DNA of 64,000 nucleotides from Microlunatus antarcticus (GCF_014193425.1 NZ_JACHZG010000002.1:93510-157509), one strand, 5' to 3'. Positions 18,331 through 27,402 are shown, counted from the stretch's first letter. Numbers and translations: made by a program. Notes: generated by a model from the sequence alone, not told the origin.

Positions 18331-19020
18331 ATGAAGATCCGCCGCCCGCTCTCGGCCGCCGCCGCTGCCGCTGCCCTCCTCGTCGCCGCCGGCTGCAGCA
18401 CCCCGCCCTGGGAGGCCGCGAGCACCACCGCCACCCCGGTCGCCGTGCCCACGCCGGAGGTCGTCACCCCCGCCCCGGCCCCGGTGCGCGCCAAGGTCAA
18501 GAACGACCTGAGCCGCGGCGTCGCCAAGCACACGCTGGACGCCGGGGCCATCGAGCTCAAGACCGTCTACTACTCGAACATGCCGATGGCCCAGTGGACG
18601 CCCGAGGCGAACAAGCCGCTGACGCTGTCGCTCACCGCGGACTTCCCCGAGGGCTACAAGCAGGACATCTACCTCGCCGAGGTCGACGTGCGCATCGACG
18701 TGACCGGTCCGGACGGCCCGCTGGCCTCGCCGGCACCGATCGTCGACCAGGCCACGGTCTCCCCGGGCTACCTGATCAAGAAGCCCAACTCGTACGGCAA
18801 CGTCTTCACCGTCCCCGCGGTGCCCGAGGGCGCCCAGTCGGTCACGCTGACCTTCACCTACCAGCTGCTGGCCCCGTCGAAGCCGAAGTCGAAGACCTAC
18901 TCCAAGCAGGTCACCACCGACACCGTCACCGTGGCCATCAACAGCCCCGTCCCGGCGACCCCCGCCACGCCGACCCCGGCCCCGAGCGCGACCCCGACCC
19001 CGCTGCCCAGCGCGTCCTGA
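18331..19020 (+). CDS. Secreted lipoprotein of unknown function
   Basis: A 229-residue lipoprotein: signal peptide with basic N-terminus (KIRR), alanine-rich core and lipobox LVAAGC (cysteine at about 22), then a threonine/proline-rich linker, a domain of about 130 residues with alternating hydrophobic beta-strand pattern (LTLSLTADFPEGY, SVTLTFTYQLL), and a proline/threonine/alanine-rich tail ending in repeats of the form TPxPSA. I do not recognise the domain. Its position behind the glycosyltransferase suggests a role in the same envelope polysaccharide, but that is inference. GGAAGAAG precedes the ATG. Confidence 0.7.
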   Translation: MKIRRPLSAAAAAAALLVAAGCSTPPWEAASTTATPVAVPTPEVVTPAPAPVRAKVKNDLSRGVAKHTLDAGAIELKTVYYSNMPMAQWTPEANKPLTLSLTADFPEGYKQDIYLAEVDVRIDVTGPDGPLASPAPIVDQATVSPGYLIKKPNSYGNVFTVPAVPEGAQSVTLTFTYQLLAPSKPKSKTYSKQVTTDTVTVAINSPVPATPATPTPAPSATPTPLPSAS

Positions 19021-19063
19021 GCCGCGTCCGCCCCTAGCCCCTCGCGAGGCGCCGGGGCACCGG

Positions 19064-20155
19064 CTACCGGGTCTCGTCCCAGACGCCGGTGGCGAGGAAG
19101 TGGTCGAGCACCCGCGTGGGACCGGCGAGGTCCCAGCCGCGGGCCGCGACCCAGGCGTCGTCGTAGTAGCTGTTGGCGTAACGGCGGCCGTCGTCGCACA
19201 GCAGCGTGACCACGCTGCCCTGCCGACCCTCCGCCACCAGCTCGGCGACGAGCTGGCAGGCGCCCCAGAGGTTCGTCCCGGTCGACCCGCCGGCGACCCG
19301 GCCCATCCGGGCGGTCCCCCAACGCATCGCGGCGACCGACGCGGCGTCGGGCACGCCGATCATCCGGTCGACGACCTCGGGCACGAAGCTCGGCTCGACC
19401 CGCGGCCGCCCGATCCCCTCGATCCGGGAGCCGGTGGCGGTGACGGTCGCGTCACCGGTGCTCCAGGAGCGCCAGAAGGCCGAGCCCTCGGGGTCGACGA
19501 CGCACAGCGACGTGGGCAGCCGGTGGTAGCGCAGGTAGCGGCCGATGGTCGCGCTGGTCCCGCCCGTGCCGGCCCCGACGACGACCCAGTCGGGGACCGG
19601 GTGCGGCTCGCGGCCCAGCTGCGCGAACATCGACTCGGCGATGTTGTTGTTCCCCCGCCAGTCGGTGGCGCGTTCGGCGTACGTGAACTGGTCGAGGTAG
19701 TGCCCGCCGCAGTCCGCCGCGAGCCGCTCGGCCTCGGCGTAGATCGCCCCCGGCTGGTCGACCAGGTGGCACCTCCCGCCGTAGAACTCGATTAGCTCGC
19801 ACTTCTCCTTGACCGTCGTCGCCGGCATCACGGCGACGAAGGGCAGCCCGAGCAGCCGCGCGAAGTACGCCTCGCTGACCGCCGTCGAGCCCGACGACGC
19901 CTCGACCAGCGTCGTGCCCTGCTCGATCCACCCGCTGCACAGCCCGTACAGGACGAGCGAGCGGGCGAGCCGGTGCTTGAGGCTGCCCGTCGGGTGCACC
20001 GACTCGTCCTTGACGTAGAGCGAGACGCCCCACTCCGGCGGCAGCGGGAAGACGTGCAGGTGGGTGTCGGCGCTGCGGTTGGCGTCGGCCTCGACCTGGC
20101 CGAGCGCCCACTCGAGCCACGCGCGGTCGTGCGCCCGACCCTCCTCACCGCGCAC
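19064..20155 (-). CDS. cds1: L-cysteine desulfhydrase, Cds1-type PLP enzyme
   Basis: A 363-residue fold-type II pyridoxal-phosphate enzyme. The Schiff-base lysine is Lys60 in [10 protein letters not shown]; the substrate loop is [12 protein letters not shown]; the phosphate-binding glycine run is [16 protein letters not shown]. It aligns in length and motifs with mycobacterial Cds1 (Rv3684), which releases H2S, pyruvate and ammonia from cysteine, rather than with cysteine synthases, which have the TSGNTG loop. Its start overlaps the RNase H gene by 11 bases, so it is second in that operon. Confidence 0.82.
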   Translation of the reverse strand: MRGEEGRAHDRAWLEWALGQVEADANRSADTHLHVFPLPPEWGVSLYVKDESVHPTGSLKHRLARSLVLYGLCSGWIEQGTTLVEASSGSTAVSEAYFARLLGLPFVAVMPATTVKEKCELIEFYGGRCHLVDQPGAIYAEAERLAADCGGHYLDQFTYAERATDWRGNNNIAESMFAQLGREPHPVPDWVVVGAGTGGTSATIGRYLRYHRLPTSLCVVDPEGSAFWRSWSTGDATVTATGSRIEGIGRPRVEPSFVPEVVDRMIGVPDAASVAAMRWGTARMGRVAGGSTGTNLWGACQLVAELVAEGRQGSVVTLLCDDGRRYANSYYDDAWVAARGWDLAGPTRVLDHFLATGVWDETR

Positions 20156-21068
20156 GACGGCCCCCTTCGGGGGTGCCCTGGTGGAAGCGCTGGCGCCAGC
20201 GACCGCCGGAGCGCACCCAGACCGAGCTGCGCAGCGACGACCCGGCGTCGGTCAGGCTGCGCCACAGGAGCAGCACCACGTCGGGGGCGAGCGTCTCGAC
20301 CGACAGCACCTCCAGGTCCGGGTCGCCGATCGGCGCGATCACGGCCAGCATCTCCGCCCGGCTCCAGCGCCGGCCCGAGGCGCCGAACTCGGTCCACGCC
20401 GGGTCGAGCAGCGCCGCCACCCGGTCCGGGTCGGCGCGCACGGCGTCGCTGAGGAGGGCCCGTTCCAGGTCGACGACCTCGTGGAGCACGCCGTCCCGGT
20501 CCTGCCCGCCGGAGGACGCGGCGGGGCCGGGCTCGGGGGCGGGCTCGGCGAAGGAGAGCAGGTCCTCGGCCGCCGCGACCGCCTCGACGGGGGCGGCGGA
20601 CGCAGCTCCAGCATAGCCAGGTCCGGGGTCGTGCGGCCGCCGGGCCTGGAACGCGGTCGACGCGGCGACCGCACGGACGTCGGCCGCCTCGTTGAGCGGG
20701 TGCCCGGCGTGGCCCTTGACCCACTCGAACGTCACGCGGCGGCCCTTCATGGCCACGTCGATGGCCGAGATGAGGTCGACGTTCATGACCGGCTTGCCGT
20801 CCCCCTTGCGCCAGCCCTTGCGCTTCCAGCCCGCCATCCACTTCGTCACGACGTTGATCACGTACGTGCTGTCGCAGTAGACGAGCAGGTCGTCGTCGAC
20901 GTGCGCAGTCTGGCGCAGCAGGTCCAGCACGGCCATCAGCTCGCCCATGTTGTTGGTGCCGCGCGGCCAGCCGCCGCTCGCCCAGCACCCCTCGTCGACG
21001 TACCAGGCCCAGCCGGCCGGGCCGGGGTTGCCGAGAGCCGAGCCGTCTGCGGCCGCCACGATCGTCAC
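20145..21068 (-). CDS. Ribonuclease HI fused to an NTF2/DUF4440-like domain
   Basis: A 307-residue two-domain protein. Residues 1-135 are an RNase HI with all key acids: [13 protein letters not shown] (first Asp), [10 protein letters not shown] (Glu), YCDSTYVIN (Asp) and the His loop with final Asp in [16 protein letters not shown]. An alanine/proline-rich linker (about 140-185) leads to a 115-residue C-terminal domain ([31 protein letters not shown]..., [20 protein letters not shown]) with the pattern of DUF4440/NTF2-like proteins. The N-terminal part would cleave RNA in RNA-DNA hybrids; the role of the second domain is unknown. Operon with cds1. Confidence 0.82.
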   Translation of the reverse strand: MTIVAAADGSALGNPGPAGWAWYVDEGCWASGGWPRGTNNMGELMAVLDLLRQTAHVDDDLLVYCDSTYVINVVTKWMAGWKRKGWRKGDGKPVMNVDLISAIDVAMKGRRVTFEWVKGHAGHPLNEAADVRAVAASTAFQARRPHDPGPGYAGAASAAPVEAVAAAEDLLSFAEPAPEPGPAASSGGQDRDGVLHEVVDLERALLSDAVRADPDRVAALLDPAWTEFGASGRRWSRAEMLAVIAPIGDPDLEVLSVETLAPDVVLLLWRSLTDAGSSLRSSVWVRSGGRWRQRFHQGTPEGGRRAR

Positions 21069-21159
21069 GGCCCCAGTCTCTCGTGCCGGCGCCCGGGGCG
21101 ATGATTCTGGCGCCGGTGGTGGTCTACCTCCTCACGCACCCCGACGACAGGAGCACGAC

Positions 21160-21801
21160 ATGGGCCTCATCCACCTCGAGCTGTTCGCCACCCTCGACCT
21201 CGTCGCCCAGGCGCCCGGGGGTCCCGACGAGGACCCGGAGGGCTTCCCGTACGGCGGCTGGCAGGCGCCCCTGCTGGACGAGGTCTCCGGCGCGCAGGTC
21301 GGCGCGGCGTACGAGGGCAGGGACGCCCTCCTGCTCGGGCGCCGGACCTACGACATCTTCGCCGCCTACTGGCCCCGGCAGAGCGGGGGCGAGGACGGGG
21401 CGATCGCCTCGCTCTTCAACCGCATCCCCAAGTACGTGGCCTCCCGGGGCCGCGCCGACCTGTCCTGGGCCGGGTCCACCCAGCTCGGGCCGGACCTGCC
21501 CGCGGCCGTGCGCGAGATCCGGGAGCGGCACGAGCACATCAAGGTCGTCGGGAGCCTGGACCTGGTGCAGACCCTCGTGCGGGAGCGCCTCTTCGACCGG
21601 CTCGACCTGTGGGTCCACCCGATCGTCCTGGGCGTGGGCAAGAAGGTGTTCGCGTCGGGCGCGGTGCCGACCAACCTGACGCTCCTCGAGCCGCCCGTGG
21701 CCGGGGGCTCGGGCACCGTCTACCTGCGCTACGCGCTCGCCGACGGCGTGCCCGGGACGGGCGACATGGCCGCCCCCGACCGCGGCGTCGGCGACGCCTG
21801 A
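21160..21801 (+). CDS. Dihydrofolate reductase-family protein (RibD C-terminal type)
   Basis: A 213-residue member of the DHFR/RibD-C superfamily, probably an NADPH-dependent reductase of unknown substrate. Seen: LHLELFATLD-like first strand (IHLELFATLDLVAQ), LLLGRRTYDIFAAYWP, KYVASRG, IKVVGSLDLVQTLVRERLFDRLDLWVHPIVLGVGKKVF. ATG with AGGAG six bases upstream. It faces a second DHFR-family gene across a 21-base gap. Confidence 0.8.
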   Translation: MGLIHLELFATLDLVAQAPGGPDEDPEGFPYGGWQAPLLDEVSGAQVGAAYEGRDALLLGRRTYDIFAAYWPRQSGGEDGAIASLFNRIPKYVASRGRADLSWAGSTQLGPDLPAAVREIRERHEHIKVVGSLDLVQTLVRERLFDRLDLWVHPIVLGVGKKVFASGAVPTNLTLLEPPVAGGSGTVYLRYALADGVPGTGDMAAPDRGVGDA

Positions 21802-21822
21802 GCGGCGACCCGCGCAGAACGG

Positions 21823-22467
21823 TCAGCGGCGCCAGAACAGGTGGTGCACGACACCGCTCTCGCTCGGCGCCACGTCGTGGTGGTAGCGGTCGTCGAGCTC
21901 CTCGGGGCTCTCCCAGAGCCGGCTGCCCGCCCCCAGCTGTACCGCGGAGACCGTCACGTGCAGCGTGTCCACGAGGCCGGCGTCGAGGAACTCTCGGACG
22001 GACTGCGCCCCTCCCCCGAGGCGGACGTCACGGCCGTCGGCGGCCTCGCGCGCCCGCGCGAGCACCTCGGCCGGCGTGCCCGAGACGAAGTGGAAGGTGG
22101 TGCCGCCCAGCGTGAACGACGGACGCGCGTGGTGGGTGAGCACGAAGGCCGGCGTGCGGAAGGGCGGCTCGTCGCCCCACCAGCCCTGCCAGGCGTGGTC
22201 CTCCCACGGTCCCCGCTGCGGGCCGAACTTGTTGCGGCCCATGATCTCGGCGCCGATGTTCCGGTCGTAGTCGCGGGTGAAGTAGTCGTCGAGCCCCCGG
22301 CTGCCACCCCCGTCGGTCCGGTAGACCCAGCTCGCGGTGGCCGGAGCCCAGGCGAGCAGGGTGCTGGGGTCGGCGTGCCCGAAGGGGTGCTCCAGCGACT
22401 GGCCCTCCCCGGCGCCGTACCCGTCGGCCGAGACGCCGAAGTTCTGGACCCTCAACAGCTGCTGCAC
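21823..22467 (-). CDS. Dihydrofolate reductase-family protein (RibD C-terminal type), second
   Basis: A 214-residue DHFR/RibD-C protein. Seen: NFGVSADGYGAG, IGAEIMGRNKFGP, FVLTHHARPSFTLGGTTFHFV, VRLGGGAQSVREFLDAGLVDTLHVTVSAVQLGAGSRLW. The G-G-A-Q-S loop and DTLHV strand are typical of this group. It is clearly divergent from the neighbouring family member, so it is not a recent duplicate. Starts at GTG with GAGGAG upstream. Confidence 0.82.
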   Translation of the reverse strand: MQQLLRVQNFGVSADGYGAGEGQSLEHPFGHADPSTLLAWAPATASWVYRTDGGGSRGLDDYFTRDYDRNIGAEIMGRNKFGPQRGPWEDHAWQGWWGDEPPFRTPAFVLTHHARPSFTLGGTTFHFVSGTPAEVLARAREAADGRDVRLGGGAQSVREFLDAGLVDTLHVTVSAVQLGAGSRLWESPEELDDRYHHDVAPSESGVVHHLFWRR

Positions 22468-22491
22468 GTGCTCTCCTCGTCCGCACCGAGC

Positions 22492-23394
22492 TCAGAGCAC
22501 GGGCGGGTGCCCGGCCTTCGCCATCCGCCAGACCGTGCGCCACGACATCGGGCGCCGTTCGCCGCCGTCCTCCACGAGCCCGAGCCGGTAGCCGCGCAGC
22601 GTCTCGCGCACCGCCTCGCCCGAGCGCAGCCGGATCCCCCCGATCGCGGCCCAGGCGGCGACGTACGCGGCCCCGACCGGGAGGGGCAGGTTCCGCCGCG
22701 CCAGCCAGACCCGGTTGCGGGCCTGGTAGCGGTAGAACTCGGCGTGCCGCGTCGGCTGGATCGCCGGGTGGTGCACCTCGATGCCGCCGTCGTAGCGGAC
22801 GTGGAAGCCGGCGTCCCAGACCCGCCAGGCCAGCTCCACGCCCTCGTGGGCGTACCAGAACGGCTCCGGCCAGCCGCCGGCGTAGTCGAAGGCGGTCCGC
22901 CGTACGGCGACCGCGCCCTCCCAGACGTTCATGGCCGGGCTGCTCCGGCCCGGGTCGCCGACCCGGACGCGCGGGGTCCAGCGCCGCGGCGCCTCCCGGC
23001 CCTCGGGGTCGACCACCCGCGGCTGGATGAGCCCGAGCGTCGGGTCTGCCGCGAGCTGGGCGGCCATCCGCGACAGCACGTCGTCGGTCGGGAGCACGGC
23101 GTCGTCGTCGAGGAAGAAGAGCAGGTCGCCGGAGACCTCGCCGACGCCGGCGTTCCGGCCGGCCGGGATCCCGCGGTTCACCGGCAGCCCCAGCCCGCGG
23201 ACGCCCTCCGGCAGCCCGGTCGGCTCCCAGCCGTTCCCGACCACGACGACGTCGAGCACCACGTCGCGCTGGGCGAGCAGCGACTCCAGCCCGGCGCGCA
23301 GGTCGGCGGGCCGGTTGCCCATCGTGAGGACCACGACCCCGAACGGCGTGGGCTCGGTCGTCGTGGGCTCGTTCACCTCGCCCGTCCCGCTCAC
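22492..23394 (-). CDS. Glycosyltransferase family 2
   Basis: A 300-residue cytosolic or membrane-associated glycosyltransferase of the rhamnosyltransferase-like type. Seen: GVVVLTMGNRPADLRAGLESLL at the N-terminus, FFLDDDAVLP with the DDD metal motif (about 100-107), MNVWEGAVAVRRTAFDYAGGWPEPFWYAHEGVELAWRV as acceptor/base region, and a hydrophobic C-terminal segment (GAAYVAAWAAIGGIRLRSG). Start at GTG 23394 gives a GTGA overlap with the phosphatidyltransferase gene upstream; a second GTG six codons later is possible. Confidence 0.82.
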   Translation of the reverse strand: MSGTGEVNEPTTTEPTPFGVVVLTMGNRPADLRAGLESLLAQRDVVLDVVVVGNGWEPTGLPEGVRGLGLPVNRGIPAGRNAGVGEVSGDLLFFLDDDAVLPTDDVLSRMAAQLAADPTLGLIQPRVVDPEGREAPRRWTPRVRVGDPGRSSPAMNVWEGAVAVRRTAFDYAGGWPEPFWYAHEGVELAWRVWDAGFHVRYDGGIEVHHPAIQPTRHAEFYRYQARNRVWLARRNLPLPVGAAYVAAWAAIGGIRLRSGEAVRETLRGYRLGLVEDGGERRPMSWRTVWRMAKAGHPPVL

Positions 23395-24179
23395 CGCAGC
23401 CTCGAGGAGCCGAGGACGGCCACGAGGTGGCCGACGACGGTGACGACCGCCGAGGCCAGCATCAGCAGGAGCAGCACCTGCGTGGCCACGCCGCCGACGA
23501 AGAGGTCCACGACCGCCGCGACGAGGATCAGCAGCGACATCTCGATCGAGTGGAAGATCCGGTGGAACGGGACCAGCCGGGCCGCGCGTCGCGCCGTCCG
23601 CAGCATCCCGGCCCTCGGCACGCGGACGCCCTCGACGTCGGCCACCTGCGACATCCCGGCGTAGTGCCGGGCGACGTGGACGAGGTCGTTCTCGACCTTG
23701 TTGAGGCAGACCAGCAGGCCCAGGGCCAGACCGGCGCTGATCCAGACGCTGCTGAGCCCGGGCCCGCCGTTCGCCCGGACACCCAGCGCGACCGCGATCC
23801 CGCACTCGGCGACGTAGTGGCCCACGCGGTCGAGGTAGACCCCGCGCGGCGACGAGGTCTGGCGCCAGCGGGCGACCTCGCCGTCGCAGCAGTCGACGAG
23901 CTGCTGGAGCTGCGCGAAGACGACGACCCCGATCGCCCCGGCCAGCGTCGGCCAGCCCGTGGACACGGCGGCGAGCGCCGCGCACAGGATCATCAGCCAG
24001 GTGACGGCGTCGGCGGAGAAGCCGAGCCGCAGCAGCACGCGCGTGAGGTAGGGGGAGAGGTCGCGCAGGTAGAGGTGGGCCACCCAGTGCTCGGCCCCGG
24101 CCCGCGTGCGGACGCTCGGCGGCTGGGTCACCTCCCGCAGCTGCGCGATCGTCGGGTGCGCAGGGCGCTCGGTGAGCAT
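23391..24179 (-). CDS. CDP-alcohol phosphatidyltransferase family protein
   Basis: A 262-residue membrane protein with the CDP-alcohol phosphotransferase motif in the form DCCDGEVARWRQTSSPRGVYLDRVGHY (about residues 95-121; split for reading: DCCDGEVARW, then GVYLDRVGHY), matching DGxxAR(x8)GxxxDxxxD-like spacing with the last Asp replaced by His. It therefore transfers a phospho-alcohol from a CDP-linked donor to a lipid or sugar acceptor. Coupled to the glycosyltransferase by GTGA overlap. A TAGGCT box six bases before the ATG suggests a leaderless transcript starting here. Confidence 0.82.
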   Translation of the reverse strand: MLTERPAHPTIAQLREVTQPPSVRTRAGAEHWVAHLYLRDLSPYLTRVLLRLGFSADAVTWLMILCAALAAVSTGWPTLAGAIGVVVFAQLQQLVDCCDGEVARWRQTSSPRGVYLDRVGHYVAECGIAVALGVRANGGPGLSSVWISAGLALGLLVCLNKVENDLVHVARHYAGMSQVADVEGVRVPRAGMLRTARRAARLVPFHRIFHSIEMSLLILVAAVVDLFVGGVATQVLLLLMLASAVVTVVGHLVAVLGSSRLR

Positions 24180-24185
24180 CGGGTC

Positions 24186-24191
24186 AGCCTA
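24186..24191 (-). promoter_or_regulatory. -10 box (TAGGCT) of CDP-alcohol transferase operon, leaderless
   Basis: TAGGCT six bases before the ATG on the minus strand. Confidence 0.4.
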
Positions 24192-24240
24192 GGTCGGGCA
24201 GCGTCTTGTCCGTCCTTGCCGCGCCTCTGGCGCGCCCGCA

Positions 24241-24246
24241 TACTCT
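24241..24246 (+). promoter_or_regulatory. -10 box (TACTCT) of small PLDc_N protein, leaderless
   Basis: TACTCT six bases before the ATG; a possible -35, TTGCCG, is at 24216-24221. Confidence 0.4.
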
Positions 24247-24252
24247 TGGCCC

Positions 24253-24513
24253 ATGGGGCGCTTCCTCCCGCTGGTGATCGTGGCACTGCTCACGATCTAC
24301 TGCGTGGTGGAGGTCGCGCAGGCGCCGCCGTACGCCGTCCGTCGCGCACCGCGCTGGCTGTGGGCCGTGGCCGTGATCTGCCTCCCGCTCGCGGGGGCGC
24401 TGGGCTGGCTGTTCCTCGGCCGCCCGACCGCCGAGTCCCGCGGCGAACCCGGCCGCAACCTGGGCCGACCCAAGGCCCCCGACGACGACGTGGACTTCCT
24501 GCGCGGTCTGTGA
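24253..24513 (+). CDS. Small membrane protein, PLDc_N (phospholipase D N-terminal) domain
   Basis: An 86-residue protein with two hydrophobic helices (about 4-23 and 36-55). The second ends LPLAGALGWLFLGRP, the signature of the PLDc_N domain found as a stand-alone actinobacterial membrane protein. A hydrophilic tail follows (GRNLGRPKAPDDDVDFLRGL). Function unknown; such proteins often lie next to envelope or lipid genes, as here. Confidence 0.75.
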   Translation: MGRFLPLVIVALLTIYCVVEVAQAPPYAVRRAPRWLWAVAVICLPLAGALGWLFLGRPTAESRGEPGRNLGRPKAPDDDVDFLRGL

Positions 24514-24523
24514 GCCCGAACGG

Positions 24524-25759
24524 TCAGCGCGTCGACGCGAGCGACCAGGCCGCCTCGACCGCCGCCTCGAACCGGCGGGTGCTGGCTCCTTCGGCGGTCT
24601 CGCCGAAGTAGTACGCCGAGAGGTCCGCCAGCAGCGGGTCAACCGCCCGCTCCGACCCGGGCTCTCCCAGGCCACGGCTCCCCAGCACGTCGAGCACCGA
24701 GCCGGCCGCCGACGCCGGGAGCAGCGGCAGCTCGTCGAGCAGCCGGGACGCGGGACGGTAGGCCTCCGACGACGCCGGTTCGGTGACGACGAGCGGCTTG
24801 CCCGTGGCGAGCCAGTCGTAGGCGACCGAGGACAGGTCCGTGACGCAGGCGTCGGCGAAGTCCCACTGCCACCCGTACGGGCCGCTGTCGACCAGGTGCC
24901 GGTCACCGTCGCGGGCGAGCACCGCCCGGACCGCGCGGTCCGCCTCGGCGTGGCGGGGCGAGCTGAGACCCGTGCGCGGGTGCGGCCGGTAGACCACACG
25001 GACGTCCGGGTCGGCGACCAGCGCCTCGACGAGCTCGACGCCGTGGCTGACCAGCGACCCGTACGCGACGCTCGGCCGGTCGCCCTCCCAGGTCGGGGCG
25101 TACCAGACCCGCACCCCGCTGCCGCGCGACCAGTCGGGTGCGCCCGGGTAGGCGTGGTCGAGCTGAGGACGGCCGACCGGGACGGTGCGGGCGTCCGCGT
25201 CGAAGCCGCGCAGCGCCGCCCCGAGCCGGTCGCGACCCGCCGGACCGCCGACGAAGGTCAGGTCGTACGCCTTGTGCTGGTTGGAGACGCTGTAGGCCTT
25301 GTCGCTCTCGCCGTGCCCGAGCTGGACGTGCACGGGACCGGCGAAGCGGAGCATCCGGAAGTTGCGCTCCACCTGGTTGACGTAGAGCACGACCCGCACG
25401 TCGCGCTCGTCGACGAGCCGTTCCAGGGCGCCGCTGCCCTGGGCGAAGGCGACGGGCAGGGTGCTGCGCGCCAGCACGGCCTCCCCGGTGTCGGGCCGGT
25501 CGACCACGACGAAGGTCGGCCGCGTCCGCGCGAGGTGCTCGAGCGGGCGGCGCCACTGCTCCAGCTGGAACAGGTTGTCCGGGTCGGTGCAGAAGTAGAC
25601 CGCGACCCCGCCGTTGGGAACGAGGCCGTTCTGCTCCGCCCTCTCGGCGAACCCGCCCGCCGCCACGGAGTTGCGGGCACGCCGGACGGCCTCGGCGCCC
25701 AGACCGGCCGCCCGACGCAGGCGAGCGGCGCCGGGCAGCTCGGGGAGAGGGAGCTTCAC
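24524..25759 (-). CDS. CDP-glycerol glycerophosphotransferase-like protein
   Basis: A 411-residue protein with the TagB/TagF-type glycerophosphotransferase C-terminal fold: VWYAPTWEGDRPSVAYGSL (about 222-240), VVYRPHPRTGL, and DACVTDLSSVAYDWLATGKPLVVTEP. The HQLGHGESDK-like segment (VHVQLGHGESDKAYS) corresponds to the W/HG(x)DK region of the family. It would transfer glycerol-phosphate or another polyol-phosphate from CDP to a wall or lipid-linked acceptor. Start at GTG gives a GTGA overlap with gnd, so the two are translationally coupled; the long open frame upstream of this start is the antisense-free overlap with gnd and is not used. Confidence 0.78.
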   Translation of the reverse strand: MKLPLPELPGAARLRRAAGLGAEAVRRARNSVAAGGFAERAEQNGLVPNGGVAVYFCTDPDNLFQLEQWRRPLEHLARTRPTFVVVDRPDTGEAVLARSTLPVAFAQGSGALERLVDERDVRVVLYVNQVERNFRMLRFAGPVHVQLGHGESDKAYSVSNQHKAYDLTFVGGPAGRDRLGAALRGFDADARTVPVGRPQLDHAYPGAPDWSRGSGVRVWYAPTWEGDRPSVAYGSLVSHGVELVEALVADPDVRVVYRPHPRTGLSSPRHAEADRAVRAVLARDGDRHLVDSGPYGWQWDFADACVTDLSSVAYDWLATGKPLVVTEPASSEAYRPASRLLDELPLLPASAAGSVLDVLGSRGLGEPGSERAVDPLLADLSAYYFGETAEGASTRRFEAAVEAAWSLASTR

Positions 25760-27270
25760 GAGATCGGCTGGTCGACCTTCTTCTCGTCGGTGTGCGTGCT
25801 CTTGTCCGCCTTGAAGTCCCCGCCCACCGCCGTCTCGGAACGGTCGCCGCTCCACTCGACGTGGAACGTGCCCTCGCGGTCCACGCGTCGGTAGGTGTGC
25901 GCGCCGAAGAAGTCGCGCAGGCCCTGGATCAGCGCCGCGGGCAGGTGGTCGGCCCGGACGCCGTCGTAGTAGGCGAGCGACGACGAGAACGCCGGCGTCG
26001 GGATGCCGTTGAGCGCCGCACCCGAGACCACCCGGCGCCACGCCTCGAGGCACTCGTCGATGACGCCGACGAAGAAGTCGTCGGCGATGAGCAGCGGGAG
26101 GTGCTGGTCGCGCTCGTAGGCCTCGGTGATGCGGTTCAGGAAGCGCGCCCGGATGATGCAGCCGCCGCGCCAGATCCGCGCCATCGCGCCGCGGTCGATG
26201 TCCCAGCCGTACTCGGTGCTGGCCGCGGCGATCTGGTCGAAGCCCTGGGAGTAGGCGACGACCTTGGAGGCGTAGAGCGCGCGCCGGACGTCCTCGACGA
26301 AGGCGTCGGCGTCGTCTGCGCTGGTCGGTCGGTGCCACTCCACGGTGCCGGCCGGCAGCACGCCCCGGGCCGCCTCGCGCTGAGGCACGGAGCCCGAGAG
26401 CGCCCGGGCGAAGGTCGCCTCCGCGATCCCGGTGATCGGCACCCCGAGGTCGAGCGCGTTCTGCACCGTCCAGCGGCCGGTGCCCTTCTGCTCCGCCTGG
26501 TCGAGGACGACGTCGACGAGCGCCTGGCCGGTGGTCGCGTCGGTCTGGGCGAGCACGGTGGCGGTGATCTCGATGAGGAACGACTCGAGCTCGCCCTTGT
26601 TCCACTCGGTGAAGATCTCGGCGATCTCCGCGGGGCTCTTGCCCGTACCCCGGTGGATGAGGTCGTACGCCTCGGCGATCAGCTGCATGTCGGCGTACTC
26701 GATGCCGTTGTGCACCATCTTGACGAAGTGCCCGGCGCCGTCGGGGCCGATGTAGGTGCAGCACGGGACGCCGTCGACCTTGGCCGAGATGTCCTCGAGC
26801 AGCGGGCCGAGGGACTCGTACGACGTGCGGGACCCGCCCGGCATGATCGACGGACCGTTGAGCGCGCCCTCCTCGCCCCCGGAGACGCCGCTGCCGACGA
26901 AGTGCAGGCCGTGCTCGGCCAGCGCGTTCTCGCGACGGATGGTGTCGGGGAAGTGCGCGTTGCCCGCGTCGACGACGATGTCGCCCTCCTCGAGCAGCGG
27001 CACGAGCTCGTCGATGACCGCGTCGGTGCCCGGGCCGGCCTTGACCATGATGATGACCTTGCGCGGCTTGGCGAGGGAGGCGACGAAGTCCTCGAGGCTC
27101 TCCGAGGCGAGGAACGTGCCCTCGTCGCCGGCCTCGTCGAGCAGCGCCTGCGTCTTGGCGAAGGTGCGGTTGTGGATGGCCACGACGTGGCCGTGGCGGG
27201 CGAAGTTCCGGGCGAGGTTCCGCCCCATGACGGCCAGTCCCGTGACCCCGATCTCGGCTTGCTGGCTCAT
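25756..27270 (-). CDS. gnd: 6-Phosphogluconate dehydrogenase, decarboxylating
   Basis: A 504-residue enzyme of the oxidative pentose phosphate pathway, producing ribulose 5-phosphate and NADPH. Seen: GVTGLAVMGRNLARNFARHG (NADP fold, N-terminus), HFVGSGVSGGEEGALNGPSIMPGG, GHFVKMVHNGIEYADMQLIAE with the catalytic Lys, GTGRWTVQNALDLGVP and the C-terminal GAHTYRRVDREGTFHVEWS. Length is that of the long homodimeric form. ATG with AAGGAG seven bases upstream. It is the first gene of an operon with the glycerophosphotransferase-like gene, which could link NADPH or pentose-phosphate supply to envelope polymers. Confidence 0.95.
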   Translation of the reverse strand: MSQQAEIGVTGLAVMGRNLARNFARHGHVVAIHNRTFAKTQALLDEAGDEGTFLASESLEDFVASLAKPRKVIIMVKAGPGTDAVIDELVPLLEEGDIVVDAGNAHFPDTIRRENALAEHGLHFVGSGVSGGEEGALNGPSIMPGGSRTSYESLGPLLEDISAKVDGVPCCTYIGPDGAGHFVKMVHNGIEYADMQLIAEAYDLIHRGTGKSPAEIAEIFTEWNKGELESFLIEITATVLAQTDATTGQALVDVVLDQAEQKGTGRWTVQNALDLGVPITGIAEATFARALSGSVPQREAARGVLPAGTVEWHRPTSADDADAFVEDVRRALYASKVVAYSQGFDQIAAASTEYGWDIDRGAMARIWRGGCIIRARFLNRITEAYERDQHLPLLIADDFFVGVIDECLEAWRRVVSGAALNGIPTPAFSSSLAYYDGVRADHLPAALIQGLRDFFGAHTYRRVDREGTFHVEWSGDRSETAVGGDFKADKSTHTDEKKVDQPIS

Positions 27271-27402
27271 GACCCTGCTCCTTGTCCTGTTTATGACATC
27301 ATCGTGCGAGGACGGACCGTCGCTCTTCGGAGCGTATCCGTTCGGGTCGGACGGGCGGCTCCTCCCCCAGGGGTCTGGTCAACGACGTTCGAGGGCCGAA
27401 GC

